Part shown: positions 1-7,536 of the stretch, piece after piece
How the letters are laid out: every line of letters begins with the position of its first letter
Numbering within the stretch: position 1 is the stretch's first letter
NCBI RefSeq assembly: GCF_021431925.1
Contig: NZ_CP090374.1
Coordinates: forward strand, 1-34,475
Reading direction: 5' to 3'
DNA length: 34,475 bases
Source of the DNA: Halobaculum sp. CBA1158
GTDB lineage: Archaea; Halobacteriota; Halobacteria; Halobacteriales; Haloferacaceae
Translations under genes and position numbers: made by a program
The notes under the pieces: generated by a model
Database searches by the model: none
What the model saw: only the letters and a program-made list of their open reading frames with translations
Told to the model about the DNA's origin: nothing

Positions 1-1656
1 ATGACGGACAACGACGACCGGATCGCGCTCGATAACGCCGGTGAAGTAACGCTCCCTACTGTCGAAGTGCTGACTGGACGGGGATTCATCACCGGCAAAT
101 CGGGGTCCGGTAAGTCGAACTCTGCGTCCGTCGTCGCGGAGGAACTCCTTGACCGCGGCTTCCCCATTCTCGTCGTCGACACGGACGGGGAATACTGGGG
201 TCTGAAAGAGGAGTATGAGGTTCTACACGTCGGCGCTGACGAGGAGTGCGACCTCCAGGTCGGCCCGGAACACGCGGGCAAACTCGCCGAGTTGGCGCTG
301 GAGCAGAACGTCCCTATAATCCTCGACGTCTCGGGGTTCCTCGACGAGGACGAAGGCGATGCACTCGTTCGGGAGACGGCCCGCGAACTCTTTCAGCGCG
401 AGAAGAAGCTCAAAAAGCCGTTCCTCATGCTCGTCGAGGAGATCCACGAGTACATCCCCGAGGGCGGCGGCCTCGACGAGACGGGGCGGATGCTTATTCG
501 TGTCGCCAAGCGCGGCCGGAAGCGCGGCCTCGGGCTCGCGGGAATGTCGCAGCGCCCGGCTGACGTCAAGAAGGACTTCATCACGCAGTGCGATTGGCTC
601 CTCTGGCACCGCCTCACCTGGGATAACGACACGAAGGTCGTCCGAAACGTCGTCTCTCGGGACGCAGCGGACGCCGTGCAGGACCTCGCCGACGGCGAGG
701 GTTTCCTCATGGCCGACTTCCTCGAAACGGACCTCCAGCGCGTTCAGGTCCGTCGGAAGCGGACATTCGACGCCGGGTCGACGCCCGACCTTGACGACTT
801 CGAGCGGCCGGACCTCAAGAGCGTTAGTGGCGACCTCGTCAGCGAACTTGAGGAGATCTCCGAGCAAGAGGAGCGCCGCCAGGATCGCATTGGGCAGCTG
901 GAGACTCGGGTCGAGGAACTCCAAGATGAGAAGGCGGAACTGGAAGAAGAACTCGAGAACGCGCGGGACATGCGCGACATGGCGAGCCAATTCGCCGAAG
1001 CCATGCAGTCGAGCGGTGGCAACGGAGACGTCGCGTCCGAGAAGGTAGACGAGCTGATCGACGAGCGGAACGAACTCCGGTCGAAGCTACAGGACCGAGA
1101 ACAGCGCGTCTCGGAGCTTGAGAAGCAGGTAACTGACCTCAAACGGGAACTTTCAGAGCGACCCAAGATCGGCGAGCGGGCCGTGGAAGCGGTTGAGGTG
1201 CTCGCCGAGGAGTTCGGCGTCGGAGGAGAGGACGCCGAGGCTCTGCGACGGAAGCTGAAGACTGCTCGCGAGCGGATAAATGAACTGGAGAACTCAGACC
1301 ACACGGTCACGGCCCCGGACGAGTACGACGAGTTCGTCGACGACGAGTACGTCCAAGACGCGATCGATGACGCAAAGGAAAACAGCGACGCCTCACCGCG
1401 TTACGTGAAGGGTGTCGTCGCCGGTATCCTCCAGCGTGGCGGTCCGGCGTCTCGCGCCGAGATCGCCGACGACCTCGGGATTGAGACGACCGACCACATC
1501 CGGACCGCCATGAAAGCCCTCGAGGACCGCGACGTCGTCTCGCGCTCGGGTAGTGGGGACGACGAGACGGCCGACTTCGCTTTCGATAGTGTTGAGAAGG
1601 TCCACGAGCAGCAGGCTCGGCAGCGGCGGACGGAAGAGGTGATGGATAGCCTATGA
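1..1656 (+). CDS. HerA/FtsK-type P-loop ATPase with coiled coil and C-terminal winged helix
   Basis: This is a HerA-superfamily DNA-pumping ATPase. Walker A is GKSGSGKS at residues 32-39. Walker B is FLMLVEEI at about 141-148, with the double acid typical of the family, followed by a GMSQRP sensor motif near 182. Residues about 278-395 are heptad-rich coiled coil, and about 465-540 look like a winged helix. Such proteins move or unwind DNA during repair, plasmid transfer or genome packaging; which of these applies here is not decided by the sequence. It overlaps the next gene by 4 bases. The frame is open at base 1 and the last 27 bases of the window feed into it in frame, so if the molecule is circular the true start is ATG at 34449 and the protein has 560 residues. 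Confidence 0.85.
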   Translation: MTDNDDRIALDNAGEVTLPTVEVLTGRGFITGKSGSGKSNSASVVAEELLDRGFPILVVDTDGEYWGLKEEYEVLHVGADEECDLQVGPEHAGKLAELALEQNVPIILDVSGFLDEDEGDALVRETARELFQREKKLKKPFLMLVEEIHEYIPEGGGLDETGRMLIRVAKRGRKRGLGLAGMSQRPADVKKDFITQCDWLLWHRLTWDNDTKVVRNVVSRDAADAVQDLADGEGFLMADFLETDLQRVQVRRKRTFDAGSTPDLDDFERPDLKSVSGDLVSELEEISEQEERRQDRIGQLETRVEELQDEKAELEEELENARDMRDMASQFAEAMQSSGGNGDVASEKVDELIDERNELRSKLQDREQRVSELEKQVTDLKRELSERPKIGERAVEAVEVLAEEFGVGGEDAEALRRKLKTARERINELENSDHTVTAPDEYDEFVDDEYVQDAIDDAKENSDASPRYVKGVVAGILQRGGPASRAEIADDLGIETTDHIRTAMKALEDRDVVSRSGSGDDETADFAFDSVEKVHEQQARQRRTEEVMDSL

Positions 1657-2684
1657 GCAGCGACGATCACAACGCGGCTGTCGGTCGGGACGATCTCTCC
1701 GAGTGCTGGTGCTGTAGCGGCCTCCACGACACGTTCGGAACGCTCTGTCCGAACTGCGACGACGCAGGATGCAACCGGTTCACCGACGAGTGCGAGTCCG
1801 ACCACAAGCCGGTCCTCGCCGACGGCGCTGGATCCGAATCTGTGATCCAGCGCCAGAACCAGTTCTGGGCCGGTGCCGCGTCCGGCAGCAGTCGGCAGAT
1901 GCTCGCGAAGGCCCAGAAATGGATGGACGGCGCCCGCCCGTCGCGCATCATGGTCAACTACCAGACCAAGATGAGCGACCGCGACAGCCGCTGGCGGGAC
2001 TACGACCTGTTCATCGACCCCGGAGCCTACTCGATGTTCGCGCCGATCGCGCAGGGGCTCGCCGAATACCCCGAGACGACGGAGACGTACCTGCACGACA
2101 TCGGCCGCGTCCAGCCGGACCGCTACGCGTGGCGGGACTACGTGTGCGAGGACGACGTGCTGGAACACCACGGCTGGACCACTGAACAACAGCAGCAGCG
2201 GACGCTGGAAGCGCATATCGAGTGCGCCGACCTCCACGACGACCTCGGGATTAGCGCGGAGCCGGTCGCGGTGGTCCAGGGGTCGGAACCGGCGGACTAC
2301 GTCGAGCACGCCGAACAACTCGCCGACCACGGGCTCGTCACCGAGCGCGTCGGGATCGGGACGATGTGCGGGCGGAACGACGTGGAGGTGTGCGAGGACA
2401 TCGTCTCGGCGGTCCGCTCGGTGCTGCCGGAGACGGAACTCCACGCGTTCGGGCTCGACCGGCGCTGCTACCAGAGCGAGTACATCATCGACGAGATCTC
2501 GTCGACGGACTCGCTGGCGTACTGCTACCAGTACCGCCGTCCGGAAGGGTGGAAGCGGTGGGAGTTCGTGCTCCAGAAGTACCTTCTACACCGGTCCGAC
2601 TGGGACCGGGCCGTCGGCGGCGCCGAGTACCAGTCGCGCGAGGAGGCATCGGCCGGACAGACCGACCTCGGGGGGTTCGCGTAA
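1653..2684 (+). CDS. DpdA-like DNA 7-deazaguanine transglycosylase (TGT superfamily)
   Basis: The 343-aa protein resembles the short phage-type DpdA / queuine tRNA-ribosyltransferase-like family, whose known members swap guanine in DNA for a 7-deazaguanine base. Visible landmarks are FIDPGAYS (120-127, with an Asp where TGT enzymes have their substrate-pocket DSGGF), the WRDYVCEDDVLE block (160-171), VVQG (207-210), GIGTMC (234-239), FGLDRR (266-271) and STDSLAY (284-290), which contains a candidate catalytic Asp286. An N-terminal cysteine cluster (C18, C20, C21, C32, C35, C40) could bind zinc and is not part of the core. Start ATG overlaps the ATPase stop (ATGA). No queC/D/E/F-like gene is visible in the window; haloarchaea make preQ0 for archaeosine, so the host could supply the base (inference). 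Confidence 0.66.
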   Translation: MSSDDHNAAVGRDDLSECWCCSGLHDTFGTLCPNCDDAGCNRFTDECESDHKPVLADGAGSESVIQRQNQFWAGAASGSSRQMLAKAQKWMDGARPSRIMVNYQTKMSDRDSRWRDYDLFIDPGAYSMFAPIAQGLAEYPETTETYLHDIGRVQPDRYAWRDYVCEDDVLEHHGWTTEQQQQRTLEAHIECADLHDDLGISAEPVAVVQGSEPADYVEHAEQLADHGLVTERVGIGTMCGRNDVEVCEDIVSAVRSVLPETELHAFGLDRRCYQSEYIIDEISSTDSLAYCYQYRRPEGWKRWEFVLQKYLLHRSDWDRAVGGAEYQSREEASAGQTDLGGFA

Positions 2685-3028
2685 TGGATAGATCCGACAC
2701 AGCAGTCGGTCGCTGTCTCGACGACGGCGGTGTCCGGATTGAAGATCCAGACAACGAGGACGCCTGGATCGAGACAGACTACCGCGAAGGCTGGGAGAAG
2801 CGCAAGCTGATGACCGGCGACGGGAGCGCGTACAGTCAGATGACAGCACCGTACTTTCTCAAGTGCCGTTCCTGCCATACCCATCACCCCCCGATCCGCT
2901 GGGGCAAAGGCTCCGAGTATTGCCCGAACTGCGAGCAGCAGTTCGCCTACGCCGTCCCACGAGCGTGGGCGGGCATCTTCGACAATGAGTGGGAAGATAT
3001 GGAGGGAGTCAGCATCAATGACGTCTGA
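2684..3028 (+). CDS. Small zinc-ribbon protein, function unknown
   Basis: The 114-aa acidic protein has two CxxC pairs (KCRSCHTHH and YCPNCEQQ) about 25 residues apart, the pattern of a structural zinc ribbon. ATG at 2684 is chosen because it overlaps the previous stop by one base (TAATG); an open frame continues further upstream but runs out of frame over the DpdA-like gene. Its place directly after the DpdA-like gene in the same operon suggests a co-transcribed accessory protein. I recognise no family. Confidence 0.7.
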   Translation: MDRSDTAVGRCLDDGGVRIEDPDNEDAWIETDYREGWEKRKLMTGDGSAYSQMTAPYFLKCRSCHTHHPPIRWGKGSEYCPNCEQQFAYAVPRAWAGIFDNEWEDMEGVSINDV

Positions 3029-3464
3029 AACAGCCGGTAAAGACGAAGGAGAAGCCTATCAGAAGGTGCTCGTGAATCGCAAGTTCGGCGGGTTCCGACT
3101 CTCGGACGCAGCTCTCGACCGTCTCGTGCGTGAGCACGGATTCACGACGACGGCCTACGATTCCGAGGGGGAGTACGAAGCTCCCGACGCCGACATCATC
3201 GACGATCACACCAAGTTCAGTCGACACTACGGCCTCACGGATCGTCGGTCGTACGATGCCCGCACCGACGACGCGATCATCCAGGTCGTCGAAGAACTTG
3301 GGAAGGAGGCGAGTGGCCGACGCTCAAAAATCGTCGTGGCAGAGGTTCCTGTCGACGTAGACTGGTACATCGACGACTACGACGGCGTCGAGACGATTCG
3401 AGAGAAGCATCGAACGTGGCCCGGCCGCGAGATCGCAGACGGGAGAGTGAATTCAGATGGATAG
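3018..3464 (+). CDS. Conserved-looking haloarchaeal element protein, function unknown
   Basis: The 148-aa acidic protein resembles hypothetical proteins common in haloarchaeal proviruses and plasmids, with a typical C-terminal stretch (VPVDVDWYIDDYDG followed by a HRTWPG block near residue 135). No catalytic motif is obvious. ATG at 3018 is preferred over the longer open frame because it gives a short 11-base overlap with the previous gene, as elsewhere in this operon. I recall the family by eye only. Confidence 0.7.
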   Translation: MTSETAGKDEGEAYQKVLVNRKFGGFRLSDAALDRLVREHGFTTTAYDSEGEYEAPDADIIDDHTKFSRHYGLTDRRSYDARTDDAIIQVVEELGKEASGRRSKIVVAEVPVDVDWYIDDYDGVETIREKHRTWPGREIADGRVNSDG

Positions 3465-3669
3465 CGACCAACACGAGGGGGAAGATCCTCACGTGCCGAC
3501 GAAGGACTGGTCGGGCTTCGTGAGTACGATGCTCGCGTTGGCAACGCTACTCGTTGTTGTCCTTGCTTACCTCGTGAGCATGGAAGTCGCCGGAGGCTTC
3601 GCAGCGCTGTTCTTGGTCGCCTGGGCACTGTACTTCGCACACCCGCGAATTGAGGTGACTGAGGCGTGA
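3457..3669 (+). CDS. Small two-helix membrane protein
   Basis: The 70-aa protein has a hydrophilic acidic N-terminus of about 18 residues, then two hydrophobic stretches (about 20-40 and 44-61) and a short acidic tail. It overlaps its neighbours by 8 and 4 bases. Together with the next gene it forms a pair of tiny membrane proteins in an otherwise cytosolic operon. Holin-like or membrane-anchoring roles are possible but nothing in the sequence proves one. Confidence 0.65.
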   Translation: MDSDQHEGEDPHVPTKDWSGFVSTMLALATLLVVVLAYLVSMEVAGGFAALFLVAWALYFAHPRIEVTEA

Positions 3670-3848
3670 CGGAGAGACGCAGCGGATCACTCGACACGCT
3701 CGCGGATGTCGGAATGACCCGTACCGAGTTCTTAGCCGTCGCTGTGTCGATCATCGGGATCTACATGGTCATGTACCACTTGGTAGGGTTCGAACTCACA
3801 GTAGTCGGGCAGCTAAGCGTACTTCTGATACTGGTGATCACCAAATGA
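3666..3848 (+). CDS. Small two-helix membrane protein
   Basis: The 60-aa protein starts at GTG 3666, overlapping the previous stop. Two hydrophobic segments (about 21-38 and 43-59) are separated by a very short turn, so it is probably a membrane hairpin. Stop and next ATG overlap (ATGA). No family recognised. Confidence 0.6.
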   Translation: MTERRSGSLDTLADVGMTRTEFLAVAVSIIGIYMVMYHLVGFELTVVGQLSVLLILVITK

Positions 3849-3901
3849 CGAAGACACACGACGGATCCGACGAACAGCAGGACCGAACTCGTCAGCGGTA
3901 A
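3845..3901 (+). CDS. Possible 18-aa micro-protein
   Basis: ATG at 3845 overlaps the previous stop (ATGA) and gives a hydrophilic 18-residue peptide. The overlap pattern is that of the rest of the operon, but the length is too short to show coding character. It may only keep ribosomes moving to the next gene. Confidence 0.25.
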   Translation: MTKTHDGSDEQQDRTRQR

Positions 3902-3932
3902 GCCTATTCTCTGCGCGTGTGTGCGCGATGGC

Positions 3933-4067
3933 GTGAGTGACGAATACGATCACCTTCCGGTCGACCCCGCCCTGATCGCTGACCTTCTCGACGAGATCCA
4001 CGAGGATACCGACGGCATCGAACTCGACGAGCCGCCGCTGTGGCGGAAGCGGTTCGAGCGGGAGTGA
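3933..4067 (+). CDS. Small acidic protein, 44 aa
   Basis: GTG at 3933 opens a 44-codon frame beginning VSDEYDHLPVDPALIADLLD. It is strongly acidic and helix-prone, as expected for a real haloarchaeal protein, and sits just before the AbrB-like and recombinase genes. An alternative in-frame GTG lies at 3921. No family is recognised. Confidence 0.45.
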   Translation: MSDEYDHLPVDPALIADLLDEIHEDTDGIELDEPPLWRKRFERE

Positions 4068-4096
4068 TGGCGTCCCAATAACCGGGGTTTTGGAAA

Positions 4097-4141
4097 CACA
4101 CACAATAGACCCAAGTGTGTGCCCATTGTTGTACCCATTGT
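4097..4141 (+). promoter_or_regulatory. Candidate operator before the AbrB-like/recombinase genes
   Basis: Two direct copies of CCCATTGT lie 12 bp apart (4122-4129 and 4134-4141), preceded by a CACACA...TGTGTG inverted repeat (4099-4121). They overlap the start of the AbrB-like gene, where an autoregulator would bind. Both sequence signals are visible; the regulatory role is inferred. Confidence 0.35.
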
Positions 4142-4298
4142 GCCAGAGACAGATACGACGACCGTGACCCAGGACAGCGACGGCTACTACCGCGTACGGA
4201 TCCCGAAGAGCCTCGGCGACGCGATGGACCTCGGCGGCGAGAAGGTAGAGTGGACCGTCGAGTCTGCTGGGGCGCTCCGAATGAGCAAACAAGAATGA
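4140..4298 (+). CDS. AbrB/SpoVT-type swapped-hairpin DNA-binding protein
   Basis: The 52-aa protein carries the small AbrB-like beta core (YYRVRIPKSLGDAMDLGGEK, about residues 17-36), the family used by antitoxins and transition-state regulators. GTG at 4140 is chosen; GTG at 4119 is an alternative that would add seven residues. Its stop overlaps the recombinase ATG (ATGA), so the two are probably translationally coupled and it may control recombinase output. Confidence 0.65.
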   Translation: MPETDTTTVTQDSDGYYRVRIPKSLGDAMDLGGEKVEWTVESAGALRMSKQE

Positions 4299-4972
4299 CG
4301 CGAGCACTCGCCTGGATACGGAAGTCGAAAGGCTCCGACGACGACATCGGGCTTGAGGAACAGCGCGAACTCGTCGGCGAGCTGGCGGACGAGATCGCCG
4401 ACGATGTGGATCAGCTTGATCTGGGCGTCCACACGGGCTTCTCGTCGATGACTCGCGACGACCCGGCCGGCCTACTCGATCAGAACGACCGTGTCACCCA
4501 GGCGGTCGACGGGATCGAGGCCGGGAGATATGACTACCTCGTTGCCTACGATGATCGCCGGGTGTGCCGGGATGAATACTTCTCGGTGATTCAGTACGCC
4601 GCCAACGCCGGCGACTGCGAGATCGTGTACGTCGGTGACGTTGAGGACGACGGCCTGACGTTCGACCTCAAACGACGGATCGAGCGCGACACCAAAGAGG
4701 AAGAGATCCGAAAAGCGAAGCGCGCCATCGAGCGGAAGAAGGAACGCGGCGACGACCTCGGTCGCCCCAAGTTCGGCATGGAGTACAACGAGGCTGGAGA
4801 GCAGGTACCGGGCGACGACTTCGACAAGGTCGAGTCGATTCTCGACCGTCGGCCGGATCACACGCTCCGGGAGATCGCGGACGACCTCGAAATGTCCGTG
4901 TCGACCGTCTCCCGAGTCGAGAAACGAGCCGATTGGTACCGAGAACGCGCGGAAATCTCAGAACCCGCGTGA
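4295..4972 (+). CDS. Small serine recombinase (resolvase/invertase family)
   Basis: The 225-aa protein has a serine-recombinase catalytic domain: Ser11 within IRKSKG, then the DDRRVCRD motif (86-93) in place of the classic DRLxRD. A long helix (about 128-150) is followed by the linker GRPKFGMEY (157-164) and a C-terminal helix-turn-helix (about 189-211, TLREIADDLEMSVSTVS). Length and order match resolvases or invertases rather than large serine integrases. Likely jobs are multimer resolution, inversion of a segment, or integration. It ends the rightward operon. No clear pair of crossover sites was seen. Confidence 0.8.
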   Translation: MTRALAWIRKSKGSDDDIGLEEQRELVGELADEIADDVDQLDLGVHTGFSSMTRDDPAGLLDQNDRVTQAVDGIEAGRYDYLVAYDDRRVCRDEYFSVIQYAANAGDCEIVYVGDVEDDGLTFDLKRRIERDTKEEEIRKAKRAIERKKERGDDLGRPKFGMEYNEAGEQVPGDDFDKVESILDRRPDHTLREIADDLEMSVSTVSRVEKRADWYRERAEISEPA

Positions 4973-4987
4973 GGAACCGTGTCCTTC

Positions 4988-5025
4988 GGGGTGCTACCCC
5001 AGGGGTTGACCCGCCGAGGATCGGC
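4988..5025. terminator. Two hairpins between convergent genes
   Basis: GGGGT-GCT-ACCCC (4988-5000) and GCCGA-GGA-TCGGC (5013-5025) are consecutive short hairpins in the 94-bp gap between the recombinase stop and the leftward gene ending at 5067. Bidirectional termination is plausible, but archaeal terminators mostly depend on T runs, which are lacking here. Confidence 0.3.
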
Positions 5026-5066
5026 CTCCAGAACACGCGACTGAGTGATTCCCGTGCGTCGCAGAA

Positions 5067-5297
5067 TCAGGGATTCTCCGGCACGCCAGTGAAGCGTGGC
5101 TCGTGATTAACGAACCGAAATATCAGGATGACGGCGGCGATCAGGCCAGGCCATCCTAATGGGTTGAAGACGAACGACTCGATCGTGCTCAGATAAATAC
5201 TGACCACGCTCGCCGTGGACGGGGGTGGCGTTGTTACCACGACAGCCACCTGCGAAGCGAGCAGCGTCAGAATCAGCGCGATGCTGCTGGATCTCAT
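5067..5297 (-). CDS. Small membrane protein, 76 aa
   Basis: A hydrophobic N-terminal segment (about 5-22) resembles a signal anchor, and a second hydrophobic stretch lies at about 45-63 before a short polar tail. ATG at 5297 overlaps the upstream stop (ATGA). It is the last gene of the leftward operon with the glycosyltransferase and methyltransferase. No family recognised. Confidence 0.6.
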   Translation of the reverse strand: MRSSSIALILTLLASQVAVVVTTPPPSTASVVSIYLSTIESFVFNPLGWPGLIAAVILIFRFVNHEPRFTGVPENP

Positions 5298-5686
5298 CAC
5301 TCCATCCTCCGTTCGATTCGTTCGAGGCGCTCGTCGACGGCGTCGATCTTCCGCTGGTTTTCCATGGTTTCTCGATAGTTCGGCGATCGGTTTTCGTGGC
5401 CGTTCTGATGCTGGTTGTAGATGATCTGGGCAGGATGCAACAGGACGCGGTCGATGGCGACTGCCGCCGGCACGATCACGCCGAGGATGAACGCGACCCA
5501 GTGCCAGACGGTCGGGAACACCGATTGAATCGCGCCGGAATCGTTGTAGAACAACACGGCGATCATCAGCGTGTTCGGGACGCCGAGAAAGAACTGCATA
5601 CGGGCAGCATACGTCCGGACAGCGCCGATAAGACGGAGTGTCGAATCGGGTAGCAACTCGTCGGCCTGATAGTCGACGATGCTCAT
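5297..5686 (-). CDS. Membrane protein with C-terminal coiled coil, 129 aa
   Basis: The order is a polar N-terminus (1-25), two hydrophobic segments (about 30-47 and 60-83), then a charged helical tail whose last 30 residues (about KIDAVDERLERIERRME) look like a coiled coil. It overlaps both neighbours by 1-4 bases. A scaffold or accessory membrane role is possible; function unknown. Confidence 0.65.
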   Translation of the reverse strand: MSIVDYQADELLPDSTLRLIGAVRTYAARMQFFLGVPNTLMIAVLFYNDSGAIQSVFPTVWHWVAFILGVIVPAAVAIDRVLLHPAQIIYNQHQNGHENRSPNYRETMENQRKIDAVDERLERIERRME

Positions 5687-6204
5687 CGTACCACCCGTCG
5701 GTAGCGAGCGATGATCTCACCCGACGAGCACCGCCGGACCGCCTCAGCCGGCCACCGCTCGGCGAACGCCTGGAGCGCTGGTGTCAGCGCCGAGAAAGGT
5801 GGGAAGAGCCACAGATTGGCGTTACGGTCGGTCATTACCAGCGGCGGATCGGCATCCCACGCCCGCCCGTGGCGCTCGGAGTGCTCACGACAGAACGTCG
5901 CCGGCGTCCGCCAGGTCCATTGTGTCTCGTGGTCGGGGTCCGCAACGCCGTCGACGCCTACAGGGACCGTGATCTCCAGCCACCCGTCATCCGACAGCGC
6001 GGCGGCCGCGCGATCGAAAAAGGTCGCTGGATCCGAGAGGTGCTCGACGACGTGAGATGCGACGATCCCGTCGACACTCGCCTCGGTGATCGGCCACTCC
6101 TCGTCAAGATCAAACTGCAGGTCGGCCTCCGCGTACAGGTCGACCGTCTCGGTGGCTCGCGGGTCCGGGTCGGTACCTGATCCGAGGTCGAGCACGCGCG
6201 TCAT
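5683..6204 (-). CDS. SAM-dependent class I methyltransferase
   Basis: The 173-aa protein opens with VLDLGSGTDPDPRA, a motif I S-adenosylmethionine site, then an acidic motif II (VDLYAEADLQFDLD), and SHVVEHLSDP, the usual type-11 methyltransferase signature. The short length means little room for a substrate domain. Coupled to the upstream glycosyltransferase by a 4-base overlap, it may methylate the sugar or lipid that enzyme handles (inference from context). Confidence 0.78.
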   Translation of the reverse strand: MTRVLDLGSGTDPDPRATETVDLYAEADLQFDLDEEWPITEASVDGIVASHVVEHLSDPATFFDRAAAALSDDGWLEITVPVGVDGVADPDHETQWTWRTPATFCREHSERHGRAWDADPPLVMTDRNANLWLFPPFSALTPALQAFAERWPAEAVRRCSSGEIIARYRRVVR

Positions 6205-7382
6205 CCGTCACCTCCGTCAGAGACGAGCGGCTGCGTCGCCTCGGGCTCTGGCTCCGGCTCTGGATCTGGTAGCGTCCAGTCCGGATCCACACGTGAGCGG
6301 CGCTGTGCCTCTCGGACGGCCGTGCGAATTTCACGACGGAAGCGGTCGACGGAGAAGTTCGCGTCCGCGAACTCGGCGAGCTGCTCGGCACTCCACCGTA
6401 CACCCTCGCGCTCGAATCGCTGCATGGCGGCCGGCAACTCTCCTCGTTCGAAGAGGATGCCGTTTTCTCCATCCTGCACCTGAAAGGTGGTGAAGCCCTC
6501 GTCAACGCCGATGACGGGCGTGCCGGCAGCCATCGCCTCCACGGGTGCCATGCCGAAGTCCTCGTTTTCAGCGGCGTAGACAAACGCCCGCGCGCCCGCG
6601 AGAAGGTCGGCCTTCCGCTCCTCGCTGACGTAGCCCGCGATCGTCACGTTCTCAGCGGCCAACTCTTCGAGGCGCTCGCGCTCGGGCCCGTCGCCGGCGA
6701 CGATGAGGTGGTCGTCGCGCCTGTTGAACGCGCGGACGATCTCGTCCATGTGCTTCATCGAGTCCAAGCGCGACAGCGCCACGTAGTAGTCCTGCGTAGG
6801 CGCGGCCGAAGGCGACAGTTCGTCGGTCTGAACCGGGGGGTAAACCGTCCGGATCTGGTGCTCCGGGATGTTCCAGTACCGGTTGATCCGACGGGCGACC
6901 AAATCGGAGTTGGCGACCCAGAGGTCCGGCCGCTTCACCGCCCCCTCGTACGCCCGGCGCTGAATCTGGTTGTACGTCCGGGCGGCGAAGCTGTCGATTT
7001 GCTCGAACCGGTCGTACATCCACCTGGGCGGCGAGTGGGTATAGGCGACGACAGTCTGGCGGTCGCTTGGCTGCCACCACAGCGGCTCGTTGCCGGAGGT
7101 TACCACGGTGTCGAACGCCTGCAGCTCGTCATGGGCATTGTCCCGCCAGTGGATCAAGTGGGCGATCGAGCGGACCACACCGTCGCGCTCCATCACGCGG
7201 TGCAGGAGACTGTCTGAGGAGATCTCGCGGACGTCGAGCTGGCCGCCAGGCTCGTTGTCCGGGTCGCCGTGCCCGACGAACAGGGGGCAACCGAACGTCC
7301 GGGCGAGTTCCTCGGCGAGGATCTCCCCGCCGCCCCTTACGTCGTAGTCTTTGTGAGCAACAGCGATTTGGGATGCATCCAT
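6201..7382 (-). CDS. GT-B glycosyltransferase, family 4-like
   Basis: The 393-aa protein has an N-terminal acceptor domain with a GGGE motif (17-20) and a C-terminal donor domain with YVALSRLDSMKHMD (200-213), VAGDGPER (228-235) and the E-x7-E donor-sugar signature at Glu274 and Glu282 (EDFGMAPVE). The tail ends in a proline/glutamate repeat. Enzymes of this family transfer sugar from a nucleotide donor to lipids, proteins or glycans on the inner membrane face. Near the surface-protein genes, decoration of virion or cell-surface glycoproteins is the simplest guess. It begins a new transcript with its own TATA-like box. Confidence 0.85.
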   Translation of the reverse strand: MDASQIAVAHKDYDVRGGGEILAEELARTFGCPLFVGHGDPDNEPGGQLDVREISSDSLLHRVMERDGVVRSIAHLIHWRDNAHDELQAFDTVVTSGNEPLWWQPSDRQTVVAYTHSPPRWMYDRFEQIDSFAARTYNQIQRRAYEGAVKRPDLWVANSDLVARRINRYWNIPEHQIRTVYPPVQTDELSPSAAPTQDYYVALSRLDSMKHMDEIVRAFNRRDDHLIVAGDGPERERLEELAAENVTIAGYVSEERKADLLAGARAFVYAAENEDFGMAPVEAMAAGTPVIGVDEGFTTFQVQDGENGILFERGELPAAMQRFEREGVRWSAEQLAEFADANFSVDRFRREIRTAVREAQRRSRVDPDWTLPDPEPEPEPEATQPLVSDGGDG

Positions 7383-7437
7383 GACTCAACTGGATACACA
7401 ACGCCACGTTTGAAGGCCGTTGTACGCACGAACGGCA

Positions 7438-7449
7438 ATTTATTTACAG
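7438..7449 (-). promoter_or_regulatory. TATA-like box for the glycosyltransferase operon
   Basis: Read on the minus strand, TGTAAATAAATT lies about 60 bases before the ATG at 7382, placing the start of transcription near 7417 with a leader of about 35 bases. It is the only AT-rich stretch in the gap. Confidence 0.4.
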
Positions 7450-7536
7450 AGAACAGTCCACGAATCACCCGTTAGATAGCTGCATCTTATTTCACGGTCG
7501 TACTTGTGTATCGGGCGCTAAGTGCATCTCAGCACG

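Noticed and set aside
4295-4972. Phage-type integrase with attachment site
   Set aside because: It is a small resolvase-type enzyme, and I found no repeated crossover sequence at the window ends or near the gene.
5638-6180. Rightward frames of 100-180 aa over the methyltransferase
   Set aside because: Arg-rich shadows of the leftward acidic genes, as are many similar frames across 5-13 kb and 21-26 kb.
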